18,796 nt of DNA from CAIQOK01 sp043781315. Lineage in GTDB: Bacteria > Verrucomicrobiota > Verrucomicrobiia > Limisphaerales > CAIQOK01. The translations under genes and the position numbers were made by a program. The DNA is taken from positions 1 to 18,796 of the forward strand of contig JAYWBR010000120.1 in assembly GCA_043781315.1 (NCBI GenBank), given 5' to 3'. The notes below the pieces were generated by a model. That model was not told the origin of the DNA. It saw nothing but the letters and a program-made list of their open reading frames with translations, and searched no databases. This document shows positions 7,162 through 15,415 of the stretch, one piece after another. Numbering within the stretch: the first letter of the stretch is position 1; every line of letters begins with the position of its first letter.

Positions 7162-9786
7162 TCATTCTTTCTGCGGTGTGGACAGGCTGGGCAAGGCGGC
7201 TTCGCGCAACCGGAAATAGCCGCTGGGATTGGTGGCGGGCAGGGTGACGGTGAGCGAGCCGTCCAGCAGGCTCGGGACTTCGTGGACGGGTTGCCAGTCC
7301 GCCGGGGCCAGTTGCGGGCTGGACTCCAGAGTCAGGACCGGTTGCGTGTCCGGCCAGACCAGGGTGACATGGCCGTCGGCTTGAGTAATGAGGAGGTCGG
7401 GGCCGGCGGCGTGGACTACGGTGCGGCGCTGGAGGGCCGGAAAGTTCGCCGCGAGGTTGATGGACAAAATGAAAACGTCGTTCGTGTTCAGTGGATTGGC
7501 GGATCGCGATGGGAGCGCGGACACGGACGGGAAATTGGTGGAGGTGGTGTTGCCGACGAGATAGAGGTTGTTCCGGCTCAGATCGAGCGCGAGGCCGTGG
7601 GCGACATCGTTCCCGTTGCCGCCAAACAGGGCGGCGTACGTGAAGGCGGAAGCGTCCGCATTCAACACGGCCACGAAAACATTGTTCGTGTTGGACTTGG
7701 TTTTTTTGGCGGTGCGGCTGGAGGCGTCGAGGATATTCGCGCCGGTGTCGTAATTGGTCAGGAAGATGTGGTTGGTCTTGATGACACCCAGGTTGGTGGT
7801 GAAGGTGAAATAATTGGTCGCCACATAAATGTTGAACAGATTCGTCGAGGAGGTGAAGCCGGTGAGGATGGCGTTGCCGCTGGCGTCCACCGCGAGGCCG
7901 GCGGGTTGATCCGTGGTGCGCCCGCCGAAGACCACTGAATAGGCGAAATTGTTGGTGGGGAAAGCCCCCCCGGGGGAGGCGCGCACAAACTTGGTGACGA
8001 AGATGTCCGCGAAGCCATTGGTCTGCGGGTTGGTCCAGGTGCGCGTGTTGGTGATGACTTTGGACACCGGGAAGTTGGTCGAAAACGTATAGCCGGTTAT
8101 GTAAGCACTGTCGCCCTCGTTCGCCTGATCCAAGGCCAGGCGCAGTCCGACATCCGAGTGCTCGCCGCCCAGATACGTAGAAAAGGAAATGAAATCGCCG
8201 TTGGTGGAAATCTCCGTGAAGAACGCATCGTAGAAACCGGTGCGGTTGGTCTGACCGTTCAGCAGTGAATGGTTGGCACTGACGGTGGGAAAATTGGTGG
8301 AGAGCGTGTAGCCGGTCAGGTAGGCGCGCCCGGCGTTGTCCACGGCGATGCTGTAAGCGCTCTCCTGATTCGTGCCGCCAAGGTACGTGGAATAGACGAG
8401 GTTCGTTCCCATCGTTCCTACCTCGGTGACAAAGATGTCCCGCACGCCGCCGAAACGGTTTTGCACGACCCGCGTCGCTCCGCCGAGAAGGTTGGTGACG
8501 ACGGGAAAATTGGTGGACTCGGTGAAGCCGGTGACAAAGGCGTTGCCGGCGTGAATGGCGATGGCGTTGCCGGCATCCCGTTCCCCGCCGCCCAGGTAGG
8601 TGGAGTAAACCAGATTCGTTCCCGCCGGGCCGAGCTTGGTGACGAACGCGTCCACCCGGTAGGTGCCAAGCGCGGTGTTGTTGTGGCCGCTGATTTTAGC
8701 GAAGGCGGCGTTGGTCGTGATGGGAAAATTCGGCGAGTCGGTGAAGCCGGTCACGTAAGCATTGCCTTCCGCATCCGCCGCAATGCCGCGCGCGGATTCC
8801 TGGCCCTTGCCGCCGAGATAAGTCAGGTAGGCGAGGGTGAGTGTGTTCGAGGGCGTGGGCAGGAATTTGGCCACGAAGGCGTCGCCATATTGCGCGCTGC
8901 CCTGGGTGCCGGCGTAGTTGGTGCGAAAGGCGGCCGAGGTGACGTTCGTCCGCAGGTCGGTGGAAAAGGTGTCGCCGCAAACATAGACATTCCCGTTCGG
9001 ATCCGTGGTGATGTCCCAGCCGTTGTCGCCGCGCTTGCCGCCCAGGTAGCTGGAAAAACTCAGCACCGGATCAATCACCAGCGGCAACGCGCGATCGTAA
9101 TCCCCGAGCCAGAAGCCCGCCGTGGTCTTGCCGGTGAGTTGGTAGCCGCCGCGAATCTCGCGGCGCGAGCCGTTGACGGTCTGGTAAATCACCGGCTGGT
9201 GTTCGCGGATTTCCTCGCCGCCGATTTTTACGACCAGATTGCCGGCGGCATCCAGCCGCACCCGGTCGGCCCCCGTGATGTTCAAGGCGATCTGCCGGGG
9301 ATCTGCGCCCGGTTGCAACAGAAAATCATACTCCAGCCGCGCGGCACGATCGGGATAATAAACCACGTCTATCCCCGGATAAACCTGCGCCAACTGCACG
9401 CGTGCAAACAGGGGGACGCCCGTCTGCCATTGCGCCGCCGAGGCACCGATAAAATAATTGGCCCGGCCCGGCAGTTCGTCGAGGCCGGAAATTTCCGCGT
9501 GCGCACTGGCACCGACCAGCGTCAGGCGGACATTGCGAATTTTGCCCGCGTGGCTGACGCGGAGCGTCGCTGCGGTCGGCGACAAGAACACGGTGCAGTC
9601 TTTGCCGCGCGCAATGAAGCGGGCGTCTGAGTCGGTCTGGCCGTGGTTGGCTTCAAAGTAAAGCGGTGCCTCCGCCAGTCCGCGTGGCTCCACGGCGGGG
9701 AATGAATCCGGGCCAAGCGCGCGCGCGTTGGTCAGGCCCAGGCTGCCGAACAGCGCGGCAAGCAATGAAAGTGAAATTTTTTTCAT
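7162..9786 (-). CDS. Exported DUF7948/SBBP beta-propeller repeat protein
   Basis: The ATG at 9786 gives 874 residues beginning with a signal peptide (MKKISLSLLAALFGSLGLTNARA); the frame also extends 8 codons upstream into bamA. The N-terminal ~220 residues (LYFEANHGQTDSDARFIARG, VYPGIDVVYY, LEYDFLLQPGADP, PLVIDPVL) match the DUF7948 module that precedes SBBP repeats. After it come seven repeats of roughly 55-75 residues with YLGG/FGG cores (SSYLGGKRGD, LTYLGGKGQE, STYLGGGERD, STYLGGTNQE, STYLGGEHSD, VVFGGRTTD, ALFGGNGND), each with a D..GNAYVTGFT.S.NFP element. These are expected to form a beta-propeller. The C-terminus (VTLVWPDTQPVLTLESSPQL ... SGYFRLR) resembles tails common in verrucomicrobial secreted proteins. 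It is probably cell-surface or secreted. It begins 1 bp after the bamA stop. Confidence 0.9.
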   Translation of the reverse strand: MKKISLSLLAALFGSLGLTNARALGPDSFPAVEPRGLAEAPLYFEANHGQTDSDARFIARGKDCTVFLSPTAATLRVSHAGKIRNVRLTLVGASAHAEISGLDELPGRANYFIGASAAQWQTGVPLFARVQLAQVYPGIDVVYYPDRAARLEYDFLLQPGADPRQIALNITGADRVRLDAAGNLVVKIGGEEIREHQPVIYQTVNGSRREIRGGYQLTGKTTAGFWLGDYDRALPLVIDPVLSFSSYLGGKRGDNGWDITTDPNGNVYVCGDTFSTDLRTNVTSAAFRTNYAGTQGSAQYGDAFVAKFLPTPSNTLTLAYLTYLGGKGQESARGIAADAEGNAYVTGFTDSPNFPITTNAAFAKISGHNNTALGTYRVDAFVTKLGPAGTNLVYSTYLGGGERDAGNAIAIHAGNAFVTGFTESTNFPVVTNLLGGATRVVQNRFGGVRDIFVTEVGTMGTNLVYSTYLGGTNQESAYSIAVDNAGRAYLTGYTLSTNFPTVSANHSLLNGQTNRTGFYDAFFTEISTNGDFISFSTYLGGEHSDVGLRLALDQANEGDSAYITGYTFSTNFPVSKVITNTRTWTNPQTNGFADIFVTKFVRASPGGAFPTNNFAYSVVFGGRTTDQPAGLAVDASGNAILTGFTSSTNLFNIYVATNYFTFTTNLGVIKTNHIFLTNYDTGANILDASSRTAKKTKSNTNNVFVAVLNADASAFTYAALFGGNGNDVAHGLALDLSRNNLYLVGNTTSTNFPSVSALPSRSANPLNTNDVFILSINLAANFPALQRRTVVHAAGPDLLITQADGHVTLVWPDTQPVLTLESSPQLAPADWQPVHEVPSLLDGSLTVTLPATNPSGYFRLREAALPSLSTPQKE

Positions 9787-9787
9787 C

Positions 9788-12253
9788 TTAGAAAGGGCGG
9801 TCAAAGCCAACGCTGAATTGGAAGCGGGGTTTCCCGTTGCTAAACGCGTCGTGGTGAATGGGAATGCCGTAGTCGAGCCGCAACGGCGTGCCGGACGCGC
9901 CGCCGAGCGGAAGGTTCAGGCGCAGGCCGATGCCCCAGTTGTCGCTGTAACTGGAAAAATCGTAGGAGTACGAGCGGGCCATCACGTTGCCGACATCGTA
10001 AAACGCCGCGAGCCGCAGGCGTTCGACGATGGGGATGCTGTATTCAATCGAGCCAAACCAGTAGGTGTTGCCGCCGATGGGTTCGAGCGAACCGGAGCCG
10101 GCTTCGCGCGGGCTGATGTCGTCAAATTGAAAGCCGCGCAACGAATTCAACCCGCCGAGATACCAGCGCTGATAGAAGGGGACTTGTTTGGTGGAGCCGT
10201 ACGATTCCGCGACGCCCGTGCCGCCGAGGATTTCCAGAACATGGCCGGTGGCCAGGCCTTTGAAGTACCAGTGCGATTTGAGTTCGAGGCGGTAATAATC
10301 TTTCTCGCCGCCAAAGGGTCCGGCCAGTTCGGCGGTGAGGGTGGTTTGCTGGCCTTTATTCGGCAGAAAACCCGCGCCGCGCGTGTCCCAGGTGATGGAC
10401 GCATCCAATTTGGAAATCAGTGCGTTGCCGCGTTCAGCCGAGAGCGCATTCGGAATATAGACCGAACCGGCGGGCGGATCAGGTGGCGGTGTCCCGGGTG
10501 GCAGGGCCGGCTCCGGCACCGCATTGTTGTTAAATTTGATGCCCACCTGTTGCAGCGTGTAGCCGACGCCGCCGATGAGAAAGTCGCTGCCCAGCGCGCG
10601 TCTCATGCCGAGGCGGCCGCCGATCAAAGTTTCGCGGAAGAGATTGTTCGGGCTGAGGTAATCCAGTTCGCGGTAGTAGAGGTTGACGTCGAGGTTCAGC
10701 TTCCGCTCCAGAAACCACGGCTCGATGAACTCGGTTTCAAAGTCTTTGCGCTGCGTGCCGTACTGGACGCGCAGGCGGAATTTCTGGCCGGCCCCGGTGA
10801 AGGTGGGCGGATGGAACAGATCGAAGTTGCCTTGGTACACCTCGGCGTAACCGACGAGGGAATCCACCGAGCTGAAGCCCGCGCCGACGGTCATGTTGCC
10901 GGTCTGTTTTTCCTCGACACCCACGATGAGGTTTTTCCGGTTGGGCACGTCGGTCGGCTCGGGACGTGCATCCACCTTGCCGAAGTAATCCAGGCCTTCG
11001 ATGCGCACCTTGCTGTTGTTGACGCGCACCATGTCGAACACGTCGCCGGGCGCGACGGACAATTCTCGGCGGATGACGCGATCCTTGGTTTTGACGTTGC
11101 CGCGAATCTCAATTTTCTCGATGAAGGATTTCTGGCCCTCGTCAATTTTGAATTCCAGATCCATCGTGCCGCGTTCCGTGTTGGGCACCTTGTTGACGAT
11201 CAGATTGCGCGAGCCGGGCGTGACGTCAATGTAGCCTTTGGCCCCGTAAAAATCCTTGATCGCGGTGGTGTCCTTGGCCAGGCCGTCCGGCGTGAAGGTG
11301 TCGCCGAGATCCATCTCCAGGCCGTTCGGCCCGAGCTTGATTTTTTTCAGGGCGTTGCCGGGATGCGCCAGGCGGTTGGCCTGCGCGATGTCGGCGGCCC
11401 TGAACAGAACATTCCCGGTGTATTTGATGGCGCCCACTTTGTACTGGCTGCCTTCAAACACATTGAACCGCACGATCATCGTCTTCGGAGAGGGATGCGT
11501 CAGTTCCACGTCCTTGATTTCAAAATCAATGTAGCCCTGTTCGTGGTAGAACTGGGTGAGCTTCTCCTTGTCGTCGTCAAACTCGTCCTGCTTGAAGCTG
11601 CCGCTGCCGGTGAGCCAGGAAAACATCCAATGCCGGCTGGTCTTGAGCAGGCCGCGCAACTTGCGTTCGGTGAATGCATGTGTGCCGATGAACTGGACGT
11701 CGGTGATCTTGACCTTGATGCTTTCGGTGATGGCAATCGTGGCGGAGCCGCGTCCGGCCTGCTCATCAATGCTGGGGATGTAGGTGACCTTGGTGCCGGG
11801 GTAGCCTGACTTTTCGTACAGCTTCTGGATTTCCTGGCAGTCGGTGAACAGTTTGCGGTCGTTGAGCGGTTCGCCGATTTTGGAGGTCAACTTTTTCCGC
11901 AGCTTAATGGCGTCAAATTTTTTGTTGCCGGTGAATTTGAGTTCGGTCAGGCGCGGGTTGCCTTGGACGAGATAGGTCAGCACCACGCCGCTGGGCGTGG
12001 TTTCGTCCGTGACCTGGAGATTGTAGAACTGGCCGGTGAGGTAAAGATTGCGGACATCATCATCCACGGCCACGCGCGCATAGGGATCGCCGACCTTGAC
12101 GCGGATGTTGGCGGTGATCAGGTCATCGCTGACGGCGGCGGGGCCGATGTGCTTGATGATGATCTTGGTGACCGGCGGGGCCGTCTGCCCGTGCGCCTGC
12201 GGCAGGCAGGCGATGAGAATGAGCAGCGCGCAGAGGCGAAGGGTGAATTTCAT
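9788..12253 (-). CDS. bamA: Outer membrane protein assembly factor BamA
   Basis: BamA is the Omp85 barrel that inserts beta-barrel proteins into the outer membrane. The 821-residue product has a signal peptide (MKFTLRLCALLILIACLPQAHG). A POTRA region of about 400 residues follows, with features such as ITKIIIKHIGPAAVSDDLI, GNKKFDAIKLRKKL, GTHAFTERKLRGLLKT and IEIRGNVKTKDRVIRREL. The barrel starts near residue 440 (GNMTVGAGFSSVDSLVGYAE), carries the L6 signature SLRGF near 700, and ends in an aromatic beta-signal (FSVGFDRPF). A Pro-rich loop (PALPPGTPPPDPPAG, near residue 580) is unusual. ATG 12253 is chosen over TTG 12262, which would delay the signal peptide by three residues. It starts 5 bp after the dnaB stop, implying co-translation. 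Confidence 0.95.
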   Translation of the reverse strand: MKFTLRLCALLILIACLPQAHGQTAPPVTKIIIKHIGPAAVSDDLITANIRVKVGDPYARVAVDDDVRNLYLTGQFYNLQVTDETTPSGVVLTYLVQGNPRLTELKFTGNKKFDAIKLRKKLTSKIGEPLNDRKLFTDCQEIQKLYEKSGYPGTKVTYIPSIDEQAGRGSATIAITESIKVKITDVQFIGTHAFTERKLRGLLKTSRHWMFSWLTGSGSFKQDEFDDDKEKLTQFYHEQGYIDFEIKDVELTHPSPKTMIVRFNVFEGSQYKVGAIKYTGNVLFRAADIAQANRLAHPGNALKKIKLGPNGLEMDLGDTFTPDGLAKDTTAIKDFYGAKGYIDVTPGSRNLIVNKVPNTERGTMDLEFKIDEGQKSFIEKIEIRGNVKTKDRVIRRELSVAPGDVFDMVRVNNSKVRIEGLDYFGKVDARPEPTDVPNRKNLIVGVEEKQTGNMTVGAGFSSVDSLVGYAEVYQGNFDLFHPPTFTGAGQKFRLRVQYGTQRKDFETEFIEPWFLERKLNLDVNLYYRELDYLSPNNLFRETLIGGRLGMRRALGSDFLIGGVGYTLQQVGIKFNNNAVPEPALPPGTPPPDPPAGSVYIPNALSAERGNALISKLDASITWDTRGAGFLPNKGQQTTLTAELAGPFGGEKDYYRLELKSHWYFKGLATGHVLEILGGTGVAESYGSTKQVPFYQRWYLGGLNSLRGFQFDDISPREAGSGSLEPIGGNTYWFGSIEYSIPIVERLRLAAFYDVGNVMARSYSYDFSSYSDNWGIGLRLNLPLGGASGTPLRLDYGIPIHHDAFSNGKPRFQFSVGFDRPF

Positions 12254-12258
12254 CAGGT

Positions 12259-13725
12259 TCAATGGGACGCGTCGTCGTCGCTTATTTTGGCTGCGCTTTC
12301 AAATCGGGTATAGGACTTCAAAAAAGTCAGGTTCACATCACCGGTCGGGCCATTGCGTTGTTTGGCGATCAGCAGGTTCACCGGCACGGCATCGTTGTCT
12401 TCGCCGGTAGGCGCGCCGCCGTCTTCATCATCCCCGCTGGTGGGCTTGTAGAGCAGCGCGATCACATCGGCGTCCTGCTCGATCGAGCCGGATTCGCGCA
12501 AATCGGACATTTGCGGCTTCCGCTTTTTGTCCTTTTCGACCTCGCGATTCAACTGGCTTAGAACGATGACGGGAACCTTGAGTTCCTTCGCCAGCGACTT
12601 GATGCCGCTCGAAATATCCGCGATTTCCTGCTGCCGGTTCTCCGCGCGGCGCGCAGTAGAATGGAGCAGTTGCAGGTAGTCAATCACGAAAAGCTTGATG
12701 CCATGCTGCTGCGCCATGCGCCGGGCCTTGGCGCGCATTTGCAAAATGGAGAGGCCGGGCGAGTCGTCAATAAACAGCGGGGCCGCCGCCAGTTTGCCCG
12801 CCGCGCCGGTCAGTTTTGGAAAATCCCGCTCGGCCAGAAAGCCGTCGCGGATGTTGCGCAGGTTCACCCGCGAGCGCGAGCACAGCATACGCAAGACAAG
12901 CGACTCGGAAGTCATTTCCAGACTGAACACGCCCACGGGCAGTTTCTGATCAATGGCCACATGCTCGGCGATGTTCATGGCGAGCGAAGTTTTTCCCATC
13001 GAAGGCCGCGCGGCGATGACGACCATTTCGCCCGGATGCAGACCGCTGGTCATCCGGTCCAGATCGGTGAAGCCGGTGGCCACGCCGGTCAACAGGCCCT
13101 GGCGGTTGTGAAAATCCTCGATCTGCGTGATCGCGCTCTTGACTAGGTCCTTGATGGTCTTGGTCTCGCCCTGCACGCGCGACTCGCTGATCTTGAGGAT
13201 GTCGCGCTCGACTTCGTCCATCAGCATGTCCACTTCGCCCTCGAACTCATACACGCGGCCGACGACGTCGGTGCAGGTTTGGATCATCTTCCGGAGCAGA
13301 AATTTTTCCTGAACGAAATCAAGGTAGTAGCTCAGATTGGCGGCTGAAGGAACGGCGTCCGGCAAGGTTTGCAAGTACGCAATGCCGCCAACTTGTTCCA
13401 AAAGTTGTTTATCCTTCAGCTTCTGCTGAAGCGTAATGACATCAATCGCCTCCCGTTTGTCGTACATTTCCGAAAGCATGTCGAAAATGGTCTGGTGGCG
13501 GAGATCATAAAACACTTCCGTCGTGCCTTTGAATTTTTCAATGCTTACACCCATGCAATCATTGGGAGAAAGCATGATGCAACCCAGCACGCCCATCTCG
13601 CACTCGATGGAATGGGGTGGCAGGCGGTCAAGTTTTGGAGCCGCTGCGGTCTGCGATCGTCGGACTCGCTTGGTTCGCTTTAGATCAGCGGCGCTGGCAC
13701 CTTCGCTGGAAACAGAATCAATCAT
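12259..13725 (-). CDS. dnaB: Replicative DNA helicase DnaB
   Basis: DnaB is the hexameric 5'-3' helicase that unwinds DNA at the replication fork. The 488-residue length fits the family and no intein is present. After a basic N-terminal tail comes the DnaB N-domain (PHSIECEMGVLGCIMLSPN, residues ~37-55; GGIAYLQTLPDAVPSAAN), then the RecA-like domain. That domain shows TGVATGFTDLDRMTSGLHPG, Walker A ARPSMGKTSL near 235, EMTSESLVLRML, Walker B LFVIDYLQLL near 350, and SQLNREVEKDKKRKPQMSDL followed by RESGSIEQDADVI. An acidic linker (GDDEDGGAPTGEDND) precedes the final LLIAKQRNGPTGDVNLTFL. ATG 13725 is preceded by an AT-rich stretch without a clear Shine-Dalgarno. It is the first gene of the dnaB-bamA-SBBP run. 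Confidence 0.97.
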   Translation of the reverse strand: MIDSVSSEGASAADLKRTKRVRRSQTAAAPKLDRLPPHSIECEMGVLGCIMLSPNDCMGVSIEKFKGTTEVFYDLRHQTIFDMLSEMYDKREAIDVITLQQKLKDKQLLEQVGGIAYLQTLPDAVPSAANLSYYLDFVQEKFLLRKMIQTCTDVVGRVYEFEGEVDMLMDEVERDILKISESRVQGETKTIKDLVKSAITQIEDFHNRQGLLTGVATGFTDLDRMTSGLHPGEMVVIAARPSMGKTSLAMNIAEHVAIDQKLPVGVFSLEMTSESLVLRMLCSRSRVNLRNIRDGFLAERDFPKLTGAAGKLAAAPLFIDDSPGLSILQMRAKARRMAQQHGIKLFVIDYLQLLHSTARRAENRQQEIADISSGIKSLAKELKVPVIVLSQLNREVEKDKKRKPQMSDLRESGSIEQDADVIALLYKPTSGDDEDGGAPTGEDNDAVPVNLLIAKQRNGPTGDVNLTFLKSYTRFESAAKISDDDASH

Positions 13726-13782
13726 ATAAATTTGGATTTTTTCAAAGTGGTGTGAGTGTTTTCACGACGGACTGCATAAAAA

Positions 13783-14232
13783 CTAAACCGAGGGTTTATT
13801 CGGCCAGTCATCCAGAAAATATTGCTCTGCCCAGTCGGGCAGCTCTCGGCTCCGCATGCGAACCCAAACGGTTCGCTGTATTCCGGGCAACGACTCGGAC
13901 AAGCCTGAAATATCCTGTCGGATAGCTTCCGGAACTTGTTGGTCCAGCCACCGGCCGCCTTTTAGCGTTTCGTTTGGCGCGACGTGGAGGAGTAAGAACC
14001 CATTGCCAGCAGTGTCAAATTGCTCAAACCGGCTGAAAAGCGTTTCACCAATCACCGTGCAGCCGTAATAATGGCCGGTCAGTTTTCCTTCACCGCCAAA
14101 GGAATAGGGAATCAGCAATTCGCCATTGATAATTTTCGCACAAGCCACGGCACCGGATGGGTGTGTCACCAACCACATCCCCTCAAACGGATGAAATGTT
14201 GCAGTGCGTGTCTGGGATCCCGAATCTGTCAT
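13783..14232 (-). CDS. Uncharacterised 149-residue protein
   Basis: The frame from ATG 14232 encodes a soluble, mixed-composition protein without signal peptide or membrane segment. It has blocks such as FEGMWLVTHPSGAVACAKI, GELLIPYSFGGEGKLTGHYYG, FLLLHVAPNETLKGGRW and RELPDWAEQYFLDDWPNKP. The beta-strand and glycine pattern suggests a small beta-rich fold. I do not recognise the family. Codon use looks less GC-rich than the neighbouring genes, which could mean relatively recent acquisition. It ends 57 bp before dnaB and may lie in the same transcript or be separate. A frame of this quality is likely to be a real gene, but homologues are needed to be certain. Confidence 0.62.
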   Translation of the reverse strand: MTDSGSQTRTATFHPFEGMWLVTHPSGAVACAKIINGELLIPYSFGGEGKLTGHYYGCTVIGETLFSRFEQFDTAGNGFLLLHVAPNETLKGGRWLDQQVPEAIRQDISGLSESLPGIQRTVWVRMRSRELPDWAEQYFLDDWPNKPSV

Positions 14233-14326
14233 GCGATTACAAAATGAAATTTGTGCCGATCATTCAACTCTTAGTTATTCAATCTTAGTGACAGGTCTTT
14301 CACAAGGGCAGAGCGCTTCTGTGAAA

Positions 14327-14355
14327 ACAAAAAAGGCCGGCATTGCTGCCGGCCT
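14327..14355 (-). terminator. Rho-independent terminator after the response regulator gene
   Basis: A perfect 9-bp stem (aggccggca / tgccggcct) with a ttgc loop is bordered by an A run on the plus strand. On the minus strand it is a stem followed by a T run, about 32 bp beyond the response regulator stop at 14387. It separates that gene from the uncharacterised gene at 13783-14232. Confidence 0.92.
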
Positions 14356-14386
14356 CTTCCTGCTGGTTTTTCCGATCGGGTTAAAT

Positions 14387-15193
14387 TTACGGTTGCAATG
14401 TGATCAAGCCCTGCGCCAGCGCAAACTTCGTCAGTCCCGCCACGCCGCGGATGGAGAGCTTCTTCATGATGCGTTCCCGGTGCGTTTCCACCGTGCGCAC
14501 GCCGACGCCGAGCTGGCCGGCGATTTCCTTGTTGCTCAAACCGGCGGCGATCTGGATCAACACTTCGCGTTCACGGGTCGTCAGGTGCGAGAGCGTGCCG
14601 CCGTTGCTACTGCCGCGCACGAACTGGTTCAGGGCCGTGCGCGCCACTTCGGGGCTGAAAAAGGCCTCGCCGGCGTGGACGATTTCGATGGCGTGGAGGA
14701 GATCCTCCGTGCTGCCGCCCTTCAAAATGTAACCGCTCGCACCGGACTGCACGATGCGCAGCACGTAGTCGGTGTTCGTGTGCATGGACAGGATGAGCAC
14801 GCGGATGGAGGGGATTTCCTTGCGGATCGTTTCCGTGACGACCAGGCCATTTTTCTCCGGCAGATCAATGTCCGTGAGCATGATGTCCGGCACGAGTTCG
14901 TGCGCCATCCGCAGAGCCTGCACGCCGTCCGCCGCCTCGCCGACGATTTGAATGTGCGGATGCGAGGCGAGGCTGGCGGCGATGCCTTTGCGCACCACGG
15001 GATGATCGTCCACGATCAGGAGCCGGATCGTTTTCTTTGCCTTGCTGGCCGTCGGGGTGGGATTGCCATGATGTTTCATAGGAGATTTGTGCAGGCCCGT
15101 CGGGGTGGTTGGCAGCAGCCGGGTCAGGTGCGCGGACGGGGTGGGGTGAGATAAGGTCGCCATAGTTTGTGCAGTTTTCATAGTGTGAGTCAT
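14387..15193 (-). CDS. NarL/FixJ-type response regulator (receiver + LuxR HTH)
   Basis: This is a transcription factor switched by phosphorylation. From ATG 15193 the protein is 268 residues. The first ~52 form a Thr/Pro/His-rich tail with no domain character, so a shorter start such as Met39 (15079) is possible; neither has a visible Shine-Dalgarno. The receiver domain shows LLIVDDHPVVRKG (acidic pair at 62-63), the probable phospho-acceptor D108 in DIMLTDIDLPEKNG, the LILSMHT switch residue and the conserved K of GYILKGG. The C-terminal LuxR HTH reads LTTREREVLIQIAAGLSNKE then GVRTVETHRERIMKKLSI. No histidine kinase is encoded in the window, so it is an orphan here. It lies 12 bp downstream of a small membrane-protein gene and ends in a strong terminator. 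Confidence 0.93.
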   Translation of the reverse strand: MTHTMKTAQTMATLSHPTPSAHLTRLLPTTPTGLHKSPMKHHGNPTPTASKAKKTIRLLIVDDHPVVRKGIAASLASHPHIQIVGEAADGVQALRMAHELVPDIMLTDIDLPEKNGLVVTETIRKEIPSIRVLILSMHTNTDYVLRIVQSGASGYILKGGSTEDLLHAIEIVHAGEAFFSPEVARTALNQFVRGSSNGGTLSHLTTREREVLIQIAAGLSNKEIAGQLGVGVRTVETHRERIMKKLSIRGVAGLTKFALAQGLITLQP

Positions 15194-15205
15194 CCGTGGT
15201 AATGC

Positions 15206-15406
15206 CTAGAAACGCCTTCTCTGCGAACGAATCCGAACCGGTGCCAGCTTCGGCTGCGGCAGACTGGCAGACAAACCCAGGGCGGCCAATCCCAAAATTC
15301 CCGCCGCCATCCAGAGCCATCCGCCGGTCACCGCCCCGCCACTGGCCACCAAGCCGAGCACGATTGCGCCGGCCGGGATTGTTTTTGCGTTCGTAAGTTG
15401 TTTCAT
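15206..15406 (-). CDS. Small hydrophobic (membrane) protein
   Basis: The predicted 66-residue protein starts at the second Met (15406); the frame allows three further residues upstream. It has a short polar N-terminus, then a nearly continuous hydrophobic stretch (AGAIVLGLVASGGAV, then WLWMAAGILGLAALGL) that could form two close membrane helices, and a basic tail RIRSQRRRF, consistent with a cytoplasmic C-terminus. No family is recognised. It ends 12 bp before the response regulator start on the same strand, so the two may be co-transcribed. Short length and lack of a clear ribosome site keep confidence moderate. Confidence 0.55.
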   Translation of the reverse strand: MKQLTNAKTIPAGAIVLGLVASGGAVTGGWLWMAAGILGLAALGLSASLPQPKLAPVRIRSQRRRF

Positions 15407-15415
15407 AAGCAGCAC

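Noticed and set aside
8269..9630. 453-codon plus-strand frame
   Set aside because: Antisense to the SBBP repeat gene; the apparent repeats in it mirror the real ones.
9728..11809. 693-codon plus-strand frame
   Set aside because: Antisense to bamA; long open antisense frames are expected in GC-rich genes, and no domain is visible.
14297..14326. Imperfect inverted repeat tttcaca ... tgtgaaa
   Set aside because: Next to the strong terminator but with a long mismatched interior; too weak to call an operator.
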